A program made the position numbers and the translations under genes. Shown here piece after piece: positions 54,184 to 64,000 of a stretch of DNA of 64,000 bases (position 1 is its first letter; each line of letters starts with the position of its first letter). The DNA lies in the NCBI GenBank assembly GCA_963728145.1, contig CAVSJA010000006.1, positions 959,914 through 1,023,913 on the forward strand, given 5' to 3'. This stretch comes from CAVSJA01 sp963728145. GTDB taxonomy: Bacteria; Bacteroidota; Bacteroidia; Chitinophagales; Chitinophagaceae. The notes under the pieces are model-generated. The model saw nothing but the letters and a program-made list of their open reading frames with translations. It was not told the origin of the DNA and made no database searches.

Positions 54184-54209
54184 GCGTGGTGCGTCTGCAC
54201 CACGCTTTT
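54184..54209 (+). terminator. Hairpin with T-run between leuA and leuC
   Basis: Stem GCGTGGTGC (54184-54192) and GCACCACGC (54197-54205), then TTTT. A partial terminator or attenuator inside the operon. Confidence 0.7.
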
Positions 54210-54223
54210 ATTAAAAAGAAAAC

Positions 54224-55643
54224 ATGGGCAAAACAATTTTCGAAAAGATCTGGGACAAACACGTCGTAAAACAAATCGACGGAGGCCCTGCTGTATTATA
54301 TATTGACAAACATTTTATTCATGAAGTCACCAGCCCCCAGGCATTTACCGGTTTGAACAAAAGAGGTATAAAAGTTTTTCGTCCAGCACCAAACTGTTGC
54401 AACTGCTGATCATAATGTACCCACACTGGAACAACATCTTCCCATCAAGGAAGAATTGAGCCGTTTACAGGTAGAGGCATTTGATAGAAAATTGTGCAGA
54501 CCATAATATTGAGTTGTATGGTCTCGGTCATCCTTTCCAGGGTATCGTGCATGTGATCGGTCCTGAGTTAGGGATTACTCAACCGGGAATGACCATTGTT
54601 TGTGGCGACAGCCATACTTCGACCCATGGCGCATTTGGTGCAATCGCATTCGGGATTGGTACCAGCGAAGTAGAAATGGTTTTGGCGACTCAATGTCTTC
54701 TTCAAACCAAACCGAAGCTGATGCGGATCAATGTGGAAGGCGATACTGAATAAAGGAGTATTGAGTAAAGACATCATTCTATATATCATTTCACAGATCT
54801 CAGCCAGTGGCGCCACAGGATATTTTGTTGAATATGCTGGTTCAGCTATCCGCAATCTGAGCATGGAAGCAAGAATGACGATCTGCAATATGAGTATTGA
54901 AATGGGTGCACGTGGTGGATTGATCGCTCCGGATGAAACAACATTTGATTATATGAAAGGAAGATTATTCTCGCCCGGAAATGAGCAAATGGGACATAAG
55001 GATTGAAGAATGGAAAGAATTATATTCTGATGAAGATGCAAAATTTGATAAAGAGATTCATATCGATGCGGCAGATATCGAACCGATGATTACTTATGGC
55101 ACTAATCCTGGAATGGGTATGGCCGTAACGGGCAAAATTCCTTCATTGGATCAAATCGACGAAAAAGAAAAACAGTCTTTTGAAAAATCGCTGCACTATA
55201 TGGGACTTCAACCCGGCAAGGCGATCAAGGGACAAAAAGTAGATTATGTTTTTATTGGTAGTTGTACTAATTCAAGAATAGAAGATCTGAGGCTGGTTGC
55301 ATCGTTTGTAAAGGGAAAAAGAAAAGCTGATGATGTGAATGTTTGGGTTGTACCCGGAAGCCAGCAGGTAGAAAAACAAGCGAGAGCAGAAGGCATAGAT
55401 AAAGTATTTGAAGAAGCAGGATTCATTTTGAGACAACCAGGTTGCTCTGCATGTTTGGGAATGAATGAAGACAAAATTCCAGCAGGTAAATATTGTATCT
55501 CTACCTCAAATAGAAATTTTGAAGGAAGACAAGGACCAAATGCAAGAACATTTTTGGCAAGTCCGTTGACAGCGGCAGCTGCGGCGATTACTGGAGAGGT
55601 TGGAGATGTGAGGGAATATTTTAGAAAACCCGAATTAGGTTGA
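54224..55643 (+). CDS. leuC: 3-Isopropylmalate dehydratase large subunit, interrupted by frameshifts
   Basis: LeuC, the aconitase-family large subunit that interconverts 2- and 3-isopropylmalate with LeuD. Visible: GGPAVLYIDKHFIHEVTSPQ, VCGDSHTSTHGAFGAIAFGI and the iron-sulfur cysteines in FIGSCTNSRIEDLR and PGCSACLGMN. The frame breaks near 54392, 54493, 54750 and 54980; all four are one-base insertions. About 472 aa when repaired, typical for the family. Confidence 0.92.
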
Positions 55644-55689
55644 CTATTGAATTAATAGCGAGTAACTTACAAATTAGTAAAGCAAGAAA

Positions 55690-56299
55690 ATGCAAACATA
55701 ACACATTCAACAGCGGTTCCAATCACAATCGAAAACATCGATACTGACCAGATCATTCCTGCACGTTTCTTAAAAGCAACGAACAGGGATGGATTTGGAA
55801 AGAATCTTGTTTCGTGACTGGAGGTATTTGAATGACGATGAAAATCAACCGAAAAAAGATTTTCCACTCAACGATCCAAAATATAAAGGACGAGATCCTG
55901 GTTGCAGGAAAGAATTTTGGTTGTGGTTCTTCGAGAGAACATGCGGCCTGGGCGATCAAGGATTATGGATTTGATGTAGTCGTGAGCAGTTTTTTTGCAG
56001 ATATATTCAAGCAACAATTCGCTGAACAATTTTCTCTTACCTGTGCAGGTGAGTGAAGATTTTCTTCAAAAAATATTTAAGGCGATCGAAAAAGATCCCA
56101 AAACTGATTTGGAAGTAAACCTGGAAAACCAAACCATTATCCATAAACGGAACAGGATACCAGGAATCATTTCGAAATCAATTCCTATAAAAAAACCTGC
56201 CTGTTGAATGGGTATGATGATATGGACTTTTTATTAAATATGCGCGAAGAGATAGTTGAGTTTGAAAAAGAACTCTATCCTAAAGCGCCAGTCGTATAA
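55690..56299 (+). CDS. leuD: 3-Isopropylmalate dehydratase small subunit, interrupted by frameshifts
   Basis: LeuD, partner of LeuC. Rebuilt from several frames: ENIDTDQIIPARFLKATN, LFRDWRYLND, LVAGKNFGCGSSREHAAWAI, VVSSFFADIF and CLLNGYDDMDFLL. Seven one-base insertions (about 55697 twice, 55812, 55894, 56034, 56135, 56167) explain all breaks; at the first site one deletion would fit too. This is the densest cluster in the window, roughly one per 90 bases. Confidence 0.88.
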
Positions 56300-56340
56300 A
56301 ACGATCCGTTATTATACGTACATAAAGGATGGAGAAAATT

Positions 56341-57463
56341 ATGAATAAACACATTGTAGTAATCGAAGGCGATGGTATTGGCCCAGAAGTTACGCAGTCA
56401 ATCTGTAAAAGTATTGAATGCAGTGGCCGAGCAATTTGGTCACGAGTTTCATTATACTAAATGTCTGATGGGTGCAGATGCAATTGATAAAACAGGAAAT
56501 CCGCTTCCTGATGAAACCATTGAAGCATGTTTGAATAGTGACGCGATTCTCTTCGGCGCTATTGGCCATCCGAAATATGATAATGATCCTACAGCTAAAG
56601 TAAGACCCGAACAAGGTTTGCTTAAACTGAGAAAATCACTCCAGTTGTTTGCCAATATACGCCCAGTCACAACTTATCCTTCCCTGCATCATTTATCACC
56701 GCTGAAAACTAAGAATCCTCGAAGGAGTTGATTTTATCATCTTTCGTGAATTGACAGGTGGAATTTATTTTGGGAAAAAAGAATTAATGCAGAAAACGGC
56801 ACACAGGCCTCTGACGATTGCGTGTACACAAGAGAGGAGATTGAACAGGATTTCCCATCTCGCATTTCAACATGCACAGACAACGAAGAAAAAAACTGAC
56901 TCTTGTTGATAAGGCCAATGTTTTGGAAACATCCAGGTTATGGAGAAAAGTTGTTCAGGAGATCGCTGCCGAATACACTGATGTAACAGTTGATTACATG
57001 TTTGTTGACAATGCAGCGATGCAAATTATTCTGAATCCAAAACAATTTGATGTTATTCTTACCGAAAATATGTTTGGTGATATTATCAGCGATGAAGCCA
57101 GTGTATTGGCTGGTTCACTTGGATTATTGCCCTCCGCATCTATCGGTAAAGGTGCAGCGCTTTTTGAACCCATTCATGGATCTTATCCCGCAGGCTGCCG
57201 GAAAAGACATTGCCAATCCCCTTGGATCCATTCTATCAGCAGCAATGTTGCTTGATCATTTCGGATTAAAAGAAGAATCCGCAAGGGTCAGGGAAGCCGT
57301 GAACTGGACCCTTCAAAATGGATTTGTTACAAAAGACATCGACCCCGTGAATTTTTATTTCACCTCGACTATCGGAGACCTTATCGCCGATTACGTGGCG
57401 AACCGTATACCGGCAGCAGTGAATCAGGCGAATATTGAATTGAGGAAGTCGACTATTATATAG
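56341..57463 (+). CDS. leuB: 3-Isopropylmalate dehydrogenase, interrupted by frameshifts
   Basis: LeuB, the NAD-dependent oxidative decarboxylation step. Visible: MNKHIVVIEGDGIGPEVTQ, ILFGAIGHPKYDNDP, LVDKANVLETSRLWRKVV, TENMFGDIISDEASVLAGSL and FEPIHGSYP. The frame breaks near 56401, 56716, 56787 (two bases), 56852, 56888 and 57192. A segment of KKEL-AENGTQ-ASDDC length is regained if the pair at 56787 is an insertion, in line with the rest. Confidence 0.9.
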
Positions 57464-57537
57464 TTAACAAGTTGACAAGGTTGACAGGGTTGACAAGGAC
57501 TCATCCCTTTGTCAACTTTGTCAACCTTATCAACCAA
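57461..57537. repeat. Inverted nonamer repeat between leuB and ilvE
   Basis: Forward GTTGACARG units (57461-57498) and a reverse set (57508-57535) form a hairpin immediately before the ilvE start. They overlap the leuB stop. Confidence 0.88.
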
Positions 57538-57542
57538 AAAAG

Positions 57543-58472
57543 ATGACATACTACAATAACGAAACAATAATCTACCACAACGGTGAATTCGTGAAGGCCA
57601 CTGAGGCGAAAATGGATCTCTATAGCCAGTCGCTTCATTACGGGTATTCTGTTTTTGAAGGGATTCGTTCATACCGGAACATGAATGGAGAGACCAGAAT
57701 CTTCAAAGCAAAGGAACATTACGATCGCCTTGAAGCTTCTGCTGAAGCTGTGAATATGCCCTATCATTGGAGCACAGCCGAATTGACTGAGCTCACTTAT
57801 GCCATATTAGAAAAAAATAATTTGCAGGATGCATATATCCGCCCGGTTGTTTATGCGCCGGCTAATATGACATTTGCGAAAAATGAAAAATCCTTTCTCG
57901 TTATTGAAGCCTGGCAAATGGCTCCGTTTCTTGGAGATAAACTACTTCGCATTGTGACTTCTTCCTTTCAGCGTCCAAATCCAAAAGGATTCAAAATACA
58001 CGCAAAGGCTGCGGGACATTATGTGAATTCATTGCTTGCAAGCCAGGAAGCAAAGACGAAAGGATTTGATGAGGGATTGCTTACTGATATCAATGATTTT
58101 GTAGCTGAAGGTCCTGGTGCGAATATGTTTTATGAGAAAGATGGAAAATTATTTACTCCGCCTGCAGGGAATATTCTTCCCGGAATTACGCGTGCTACGG
58201 TACTGGAATTGTGTAAGGCATTGGGTATCGAAGTTGAAGAGAAATTATTCAAATTGGATGAATTGAAACAGGCTGATGCCGCATTCTTCTGTGGCACTGC
58301 AGCTGAAGTGATCGGATGGGAAAGTCTCGATGATTATAAATTTCCAAAAGCCTGGAATGATACATTGAGTAGACAAATTCAACTGGCTTATAAAGATTTG
58401 GTTATTGAAAAACCCATAGTAAAAGAATCTTATCAAATAGAAAAAGAAAAGGCTTCATTAGTTGAAGCATAA
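57543..58472 (+). CDS. ilvE: Branched-chain amino-acid aminotransferase
   Basis: A 309-aa PLP aminotransferase of class IV, transferring the amino group in the last step of Leu, Ile and Val synthesis. Visible: SLHYGYSVFEGIRSY near the N-terminus, catalytic Lys in KIHAKAAGHYVNS and LTDINDFVAEGPGANMF. Intact in one frame, unlike its neighbours. Stop is 4 bp before the ilvD start. Confidence 0.94.
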   Translation: MTYYNNETIIYHNGEFVKATEAKMDLYSQSLHYGYSVFEGIRSYRNMNGETRIFKAKEHYDRLEASAEAVNMPYHWSTAELTELTYAILEKNNLQDAYIRPVVYAPANMTFAKNEKSFLVIEAWQMAPFLGDKLLRIVTSSFQRPNPKGFKIHAKAAGHYVNSLLASQEAKTKGFDEGLLTDINDFVAEGPGANMFYEKDGKLFTPPAGNILPGITRATVLELCKALGIEVEEKLFKLDELKQADAAFFCGTAAEVIGWESLDDYKFPKAWNDTLSRQIQLAYKDLVIEKPIVKESYQIEKEKASLVEA

Positions 58473-58476
58473 TAGA

Positions 58477-60160
58477 ATGGCTGAATTAAACAAATATTCA
58501 AAAACGATTACACAGGATCAAACACAGCCTGCAGCACAGGCTATGCTATATGGTATTGGTTTAACCGAAGAAGATCTCAAAAAACCGCAGGTTGGTGTTG
58601 TGAGTATGGGTTATGATGGCAATACCTGCAATATGCACCTGAATGATCTGGCAAAGCTGGTGAAGCAGGGTGTGTGGGATAATGACTTGGTTGGATTGAT
58701 CTTTAATACGATTGGCGTTAGCGATGGTATAAGTAATGGTACCGATGGAATGCGTTACTCATTAGTGAGCCGCGATATTATTGCTGATTCAATCGAAACA
58801 GTTTGCGGCGCGCAATATTATGATGCGTTGATCGCTTTGCCAGGTTGTGATAAGAATATGCCCGGTTCCATAATGGCAATGGGAAGATTGAATCGTCCGG
58901 CTATTATGGTATATGGTGGTACGATCGCTGCGGGTCATTATAAAGGGCAGGACCTGAATATTGTTTCAGCATTTGAAGCATTGGGACAAAAGATCGCGGG
59001 ACAATTAAGTGATGAAGATTTTAAAGGAATCGTAATGAATTCCTGTCCGGGTGCAGGTGCTTGCGGCGGAATGTACACTGCAAATACAATGGCATCAGCT
59101 ATCGAAGCACTTGGAATGAGTTTGCCTTATTCTTCTTCAAATCCCGCATTGAGTGAAGAAAAGAAAAAAGAATGCCTTGATGCAGGGAATGCAATTCGAT
59201 TGCTTCTTGAAAAAGATATTAAACCAAGGGATATTATGACCCGTAAAGCATTTGAAAATGCGATTACGGTGATCATGACCCTGGGTGGTAGTACAAATGC
59301 AGTTCTGCACCTGATAGCGATGGCCAATACAGTTGATGTGAAGTTGACTCAGGATGATTTTCAAAAGATCAGTGACAAGATTCCAGTGTTGGCCGATTTT
59401 AAGCCAAGTGGAAAATATCTAATGCAGGACCTGCATGAATATGGCGGAGTGCCTGCAGTGATGAAATATTTATTGAAGAAAGGATTGTTGCATGGCGATT
59501 GTTTGACAGTAACTGGAAAAACAATTGCAGAAAATCTCGCTAGTGCACCAGATCTGGATTTTGATAAACAAAAGATCATTCACCCAATTGAAAATCCAAT
59601 TAAAAAAACCGGTCATTTGCAGATCCTTTATGGAAATCTTGCAGTAAAAGGAAGCGTAGCAAAGATTTCAGGTAAAGAAGGAGAACGTTTCGAAGGACCC
59701 GCAAGAGTTTTCGATGGAGAGTTTGAATTGATCAATGGAATTCAATTCAGGTAAAATAAAGGCCGGTGATGTGGTCGTGATACGCAATGTTGGTCCAAAA
59801 GGTGCACCCGGAATGCCGGAGATGTTGAAACCAACATCTGCGCATTATTGGTGCAGGACTTGGGAAAAGCTGTTGCATTGATCACCGATGGAAGATTCAG
59901 CGGAGGTACGCATGGTTTTGTTGTCGGTCATATCACACCTGAAGCATTTGACGGTGGATTGATTGCATTGGTAAAGGATGATGATCGTAATTGAACTCGA
60001 TGCAGCAAAAAATACGATCACATTAAAAGTTGATGATAAAGAAATAGCAGAACGAAAAAAGAAATGGAAGCAACCGGAATTAAAAGTTAAGAAAGGAGTT
60101 TTGTACAAATATGCAAAAACGGTGAAGGATGCATCGGAAGGATGTGTTACTGACAGCTAA
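58477..60160 (+). CDS. ilvD: Dihydroxy-acid dehydratase, interrupted by frameshifts
   Basis: IlvD, an iron-sulfur dehydratase of Val/Ile synthesis. The first 1,270 bases are intact (GYDGNTCNMHLNDLAK, GCDKNMPGSIMA, NSCPGAGACGGMYTANTMA). The C-terminal part is split across frames by insertions near 59746, 59839, 59868 and 59988 (PTSA-IIGAGLGK, LITDGRFSGGTHGFVVGHI, ELDAAKNTITLKVDD). About 560 aa when repaired. The start at 58477 (MAELNKYS) is preferred over 58462. Confidence 0.92.
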
Positions 60161-60188
60161 TTATCTGCCTGTCGAAGGCAGGTTGATT

Positions 60189-60211
60189 ATTGATTATTAA
60201 TTATTGATTAT
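60189..60211. repeat. TTATTGATTATTAATTATTG repeat
   Basis: A copy of the arm also found at 31602-31623, immediately before the ilvB start. Confidence 0.8.
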
Positions 60212-60212
60212 T

Positions 60213-61968
60213 ATGGAAACTGTTACAGCAAACAAAGAAAGACTGACGACACCAGCGCTAGCCAAAGCCAGAAATAAAAGAGGTTACTGGCTCTGTTGCA
60301 TTACTAGATGGAATGATAGCAGAAGATGTGGAAACCATTTTCGGTTATCCTGGCGGTGCGATCATGCCGATCTATGATGCATTGTATGATTATCAACGAA
60401 AAATTAAAACATATCCTGGTGCGTCACGAGCAGGGAGCTATTCATGCAGCCCAGGGTTATGCACGGACATCTGGAAAAGTGGGAGTGGTATTCGCAACCA
60501 GTGGTCCGGGTGCAACGAATTTAGTTACCGGACTTGCTGATGCAATGATCGACAGTACACCTGTAGTTTGCATCACCGGCCAGGTGTTTGCACATTTGTT
60601 AGGCACTGATGCATTCCAGGAAACTGATGTAATAAATATTACTACACCTGTTACAAAATGGAATTACCAGGTAACGGATGCCAATGAAATTCCTTCTGTG
60701 CTTGCAAAAGCATTTTATATCGCAAAAAGCGGTCGCCCGGGACCGGTATTGATCGATATTACCAAGAATGCTCAATTACAGAAATTCAATTTCACTGGCT
60801 ATACCAAATGCGATCATATACGCAGCTATCGTCCAAAACCAATTGTAAGAAAGGAATTTATTGAAAAAGCTGCAGAACTGATCAATAAAGCAGAAAGTCC
60901 ATTTGTGATCTTCGGACAAGGCGTTATTCTCGGGCGTGCGGAAAATGAATTCAAAAAATTCATTGAAAAAGCCGGTATACCTGCAGCCTGGACTATTCTC
61001 GGTATGAGCGCAATTCCCACTGATCATCCACTTGCTGTTGGTATGTTGGGCATGCACGGCAATTATGGTCCAAATGTATTGACCAATGAATGCGATGTAT
61101 TAATAGCAATTGGAATGCGATTCGATGATCGTGTTACTGGTCGCTTGGATAAATATGCCAAGCAGGCAAAGGTTATTCATCTTGACATTGATCCCGCAGA
61201 AGTGGATAAGAATGTAAAAGCAACTGTTCCCGTATGGGGAGATTGCAAAGAAACACTTCCTTTATTAACCGAACTGGTAGAACAAAAAGTATATCCCGCC
61301 TGGTTACAAAGATTCAGTGAATTCAAAAAGCAGGAGGAAGAAACCTGTATCATACCAGAGATGAATCCTTCAACGGAGATTGTTATCAATGGGTGAAGTG
61401 ATCAAGCTGATAAATGATACTAACAAAGGGTGATGCAATCATTGTGACCGATGTGGGACAACACCAGATGGTAGCTTGCCGATACGCAGAATTCAATCAA
61501 ACAAGAAGCAATATTACCAGTGGCGGACTTGGTACCATGGGATTTGCATTACCCGCTGCGATTGGGGCAAAATTTGGTGATCCAACCGGACAGGTAATTG
61601 CGATAATCGGAGACGGCGGTATTCAGATGACAATACAGGAATTGGGCACCATTATGCAAAGCGAAGTAGATGTAAAGATTCTAATATTAAATAACCGGTT
61701 CCTCGGAATGGTGCGCCAATGGCAGCAATTATTCCATGATAAAAGATATTCTTTTGTGGATATCGCCTCACCTGATTATGTAATGGTAGCAAAGGGTTAT
61801 CGTATCGAAGGACAAAGCGTTTGTAAGCGGGAAGAACTTACGGATGCTGTTAAAAAAATGCTGAATCATAAAGGAGCGTATTTATTAGAGGTAATGGTGG
61901 GTAAGGAAAACAATGTATTCCCAATGGTGCCGCAGGGATGTGGTGTTTCTGAGATTAGGCTGAAGTAG
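60213..61968 (+). CDS. ilvB: Acetolactate synthase large subunit, interrupted by frameshifts
   Basis: IlvB, a thiamine-diphosphate enzyme that joins pyruvate with pyruvate or 2-oxobutyrate. Visible: FGYPGGAIMPIYDALYDY, the glutamate in HEQGAIHAAQGYAR, and the thiamine motif GDGGIQMTIQELGTIM...LILNN. The frame breaks near 60270, 60395, 61390 and 61424, all one-base insertions. Two long intact stretches lie between. About 583 aa when repaired. Confidence 0.93.
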
Positions 61969-61973
61969 GTAAA

Positions 61974-62034
61974 GGTTGACAGGGTTGACAGGGTTGACAA
62001 GGTTGACAAGGTTGACAAGGTTGACAAGGTTAAC
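61974..62034. repeat. GTTGACARG nonamer array between ilvB and ilvN
   Basis: Seven direct copies (GTTGACAGG/GTTGACAAG) in the intergenic gap of the operon. Confidence 0.92.
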
Positions 62035-62062
62035 GCGGATTCGCAAACTAAAAAATTAAATC

Positions 62063-62701
62063 ATGAAAAGTGTTGAGACAAACGGGAAAGCAACGACAGT
62101 TGTGAGTTCGACGACAAAACAGGAGTTTACGGTGACTGTTTATACCGAAAACCAGATTGGTTTGTTGAATCGGATCGCGATTATTTTTTCCCGCAGAAAG
62201 ATCAATATTGAAAGCTTGAATACCTCTCCGAGTGAGGTAGATGGTATTCATCGCTTCACGATTGTGATCAACGAAACCGAAGATGTGGTTCGCAAACTCT
62301 GCCGCCAGATTGAAAAGCAGGTGGAAGTTTTGAAAGCCTATTTCAATACTGCTGATGAAATCGTATGGCAGGAGTTGGCATTATATAAAGTTCCAACTGA
62401 TGAAATTGCTGAGAAAGTGAAAGTAGAACGCCTGCTCCGTGAATATGGTGCAAGAGCTGTTGTGATCCGTAAAGACTATACCATTTTTGAAACCAGTGGT
62501 CATCGCGAAGAAACCGAGAAGTTGGTTGAAGTACTTGAACCCTTCGGACTCATCGAATTCGTTCGCAGTGCCCGCGTGGCCATCATCAAAGCCAGCAACG
62601 GATTCCATGAAAAACTAAAAGAATTCGAACACAAAGAGCCCGGAGAAGAATTAGTCGAAAACGAATTTTTAAATAAGCAGGAAGAGGTATTCAGTATGTA
62701 G
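62063..62701 (+). CDS. ilvN: Acetolactate synthase small subunit
   Basis: A 212-aa regulatory subunit with an N-terminal ACT domain (FTVTVYTENQIGLLNRIAII) and the C-terminal ALS_ss_C domain (ALYKVPTDEIAEKV ... FGLIEFVRSARVAI). It mediates feedback by branched-chain amino acids in the holoenzyme. Intact. Confidence 0.92.
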   Translation: MKSVETNGKATTVVSSTTKQEFTVTVYTENQIGLLNRIAIIFSRRKINIESLNTSPSEVDGIHRFTIVINETEDVVRKLCRQIEKQVEVLKAYFNTADEIVWQELALYKVPTDEIAEKVKVERLLREYGARAVVIRKDYTIFETSGHREETEKLVEVLEPFGLIEFVRSARVAIIKASNGFHEKLKEFEHKEPGEELVENEFLNKQEEVFSM

Positions 62702-62804
62702 TCGAACCCAACAATCAAACAATACTGGGCGAGCTTAGAACTGAGATACGAACACGGAGATGAACAATCAAACAATCAATAATAATCATCAATAACAAAT
62801 CATC

Positions 62805-63872
62805 ATGGCAAAATTAAATTTCGGTGGAGTGGAAGAAAACGTCGTAACTCGTGAAGAGTTCCCACTTGCCAAAGCACAAGAGGTATTAAAGGATGAAGTG
62901 GTTGCAGTGATCGGCTATGGTGTTCAAGGCCCGGGACAGGCATTGAACCAACGCGATAATGGTATTAAAGTTATCGTTGGACAACGTAGAAATTCAAAAA
63001 GCTGGGAAAAAGCGATCCGCGACGGATTCGTTCCCGGTCAGGATCTTTTCGATATTGAAGAAGCACTATCAAAAGGAACTATAATCTGTTATCTGCTGAG
63101 CGATGCGGCACAAATTCAATTGTGGCCAACCGTTAAAAAACACCTTACTCCTGGTAAAGCCCTTTATTTTTCTCATGGCTTTGGAATAACGTTTAATGAT
63201 CAAACGGGTATTGTTCCACCGAAGGACGTGGATGTATTCCTTGTTGCACCAAAGGGATCAGGTACTTCATTGAGAAGAATGTTTTTGCAGGGTCGTGGAT
63301 TGAATAGCAGCTATGCCATCTTCCAGGATGCAACTGGACGTGCGTTTGAAAGAGTAGCGGCATTGGGAATTGCAATCGGAAGCGGTTATTTATTTGAAAC
63401 AGATTTCAAGAAAGAAGTATATAGCGATCTTACCGGCGAAAGAGGAACATTAATGGGTGCGATCCAGGGAATCTTTGCTGCACAGTACGAAGTATTGCGC
63501 CAGCGCGGACATTCTCCATCCGAAGCATTCAATGAAACTGTTGAAGAATTAACTCAATCATTGATGCCACTGGTTGCAGAGAACGGAATGGATTGGATGT
63601 ATGCCAATTGTTCTACTACTGCACAACGTGGTGCATTGGATTGGTATAAGAAATTCAAAGATGCCACACAACCTTTATTTAATGAGCTTTACGATAGTGT
63701 TGCTGCAGGAAAAGAATCTCAGCGTTCGATTGATTCAAATAGTCAACCAGATTATAGAGAAAAACTCGAAGCTGAATTGAAAGAATTAAGGGAAAGCGAA
63801 CTCTGGCAGGCAGGCAAGACCGTTAGAAGTCTCAGACCTGAAAATCAAAAGCTGCTGTTGAAGAGCCGTTGA
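62805..63872 (+). CDS. ilvC: Ketol-acid reductoisomerase
   Basis: A 355-aa NADPH enzyme converting acetolactate to dihydroxyisovalerate. N-terminal Rossmann motif VIGYGVQGPGQALN, substrate/metal region ERVAALGIAIGSGYLFETD and SDLTGERGTLMGAIQGIFAA. Intact; last gene of the operon in the window. Confidence 0.95.
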   Translation: MAKLNFGGVEENVVTREEFPLAKAQEVLKDEVVAVIGYGVQGPGQALNQRDNGIKVIVGQRRNSKSWEKAIRDGFVPGQDLFDIEEALSKGTIICYLLSDAAQIQLWPTVKKHLTPGKALYFSHGFGITFNDQTGIVPPKDVDVFLVAPKGSGTSLRRMFLQGRGLNSSYAIFQDATGRAFERVAALGIAIGSGYLFETDFKKEVYSDLTGERGTLMGAIQGIFAAQYEVLRQRGHSPSEAFNETVEELTQSLMPLVAENGMDWMYANCSTTAQRGALDWYKKFKDATQPLFNELYDSVAAGKESQRSIDSNSQPDYREKLEAELKELRESELWQAGKTVRSLRPENQKLLLKSR

Positions 63873-63904
63873 AAGAAAAGAAAAAGCCGGCAACGGTTTA
63901 ATAT

Positions 63905-63988
63905 AACCACGGAGACACGGAGACACGGTTGAATTTATTATTGTCCGCCGAGGGGAGAATATTCCGTGTTCTCCGTGCCTCCGTGGTT
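63905..63988. repeat. CCACGGAGACACGG inverted repeat
   Basis: AACCACGGAGACACGGAGAC (from 63905) is nearly the reverse complement of the segment at 63964-63988 (CCGTGTTCTCCGTGCCTCCG...). A long hairpin after ilvC, possibly its terminator. Confidence 0.78.
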
Positions 63989-64000
63989 GCTGATTATTGA

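Noticed and set aside
3757..61968. Programmed +1 frameshifting as the explanation of broken genes
   Set aside because: The shift sites share no slippery motif, many are far from a stop codon, several genes need four or more shifts, and unrelated genes are affected. A recoding system is less likely than sequence errors.

Overview
The window is a 64-kb stretch of a Bacteroidota chromosome, most likely Chitinophagaceae or a close relative. Evidence: a DUF4293 membrane protein, a DnaA of Chitinophagaceae type, CarboxypepD_reg-like and PF13568-type barrel proteins, a DUF4450 enzyme, a GH140-type (DUF4038) hydrolase, low GC, and weak ribosome-binding sites. There is no plasmid, phage or transposase gene.

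Layout. 0-3.5 kb: a stand-alone DsbD-alpha domain, full-length dsbD and an ECF sigma factor. 3.7-6.6 kb: uvrA, broken by frameshifts. 6.6-8.7 kb: a small secreted protein, DUF4293 and a PepSY/BLIP-like secreted protein, with a heptamer repeat between two of the genes. 8.9-19.4 kb: the most unusual region. It runs ECF sigma factor, membrane-anchored TPR (anti-sigma-like) protein, three paralogous small proteins with poly-proline tails, a TPR-CHAT caspase-like lipoprotein, an AvrRpt2/C70-like cysteine peptidase, two related small proteins ending in GG, a lipoprotein and a second TPR-CHAT protein. 19.5-21.6 kb: three more PepSY/BLIP-like paralogues. 21.8-34.3 kb: glyA, a nucleotidyltransferase, a coiled-coil protein, a 2H phosphoesterase, an M28 peptidase, an ABC-2 exporter, an S1/P1-like nuclease, an FAD oxidoreductase and an outer-membrane barrel. 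35.1-37.3 kb: dnaA (frameshifted), tRNA-Ser(GCT) and tRNA-Pro(TGG), with duplicated tRNA 3' ends between them. 37.4-46.6 kb: a DUF4450 enzyme, a lipoprotein, a YCII protein, a Rieske/DUF2231 protein, a GH140-like hydrolase, an SDR and a CBM48 protein. 47.1-50.8 kb: a UbiA, type III PKS, methyltransferase and FAD-oxidoreductase operon. 53-63.9 kb: the branched-chain amino-acid operon leuA-leuC-leuD-leuB-ilvE-ilvD-ilvB-ilvN-ilvC.

Two things stand out. First, the sigma/TPR/poly-proline/CHAT/C70 cluster looks like a regulated protease system built from known enzyme domains and unrecognised partner proteins. Second, eight conserved genes (uvrA, dnaA, leuA, leuC, leuD, leuB, ilvD, ilvB) are broken by about 43 single-base changes that can all be read as insertions and never require a deletion, while about 40 kb of neighbouring genes are intact. 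The encoded proteins are otherwise well conserved and dnaA is essential, so unpolished long-read insertion errors are the most likely explanation. The intergenic DNA is rich in repeats: GTTGACARG nonamers, GGGCAAT heptamers, a 34-bp perfect inverted repeat and GC-rich palindromes.
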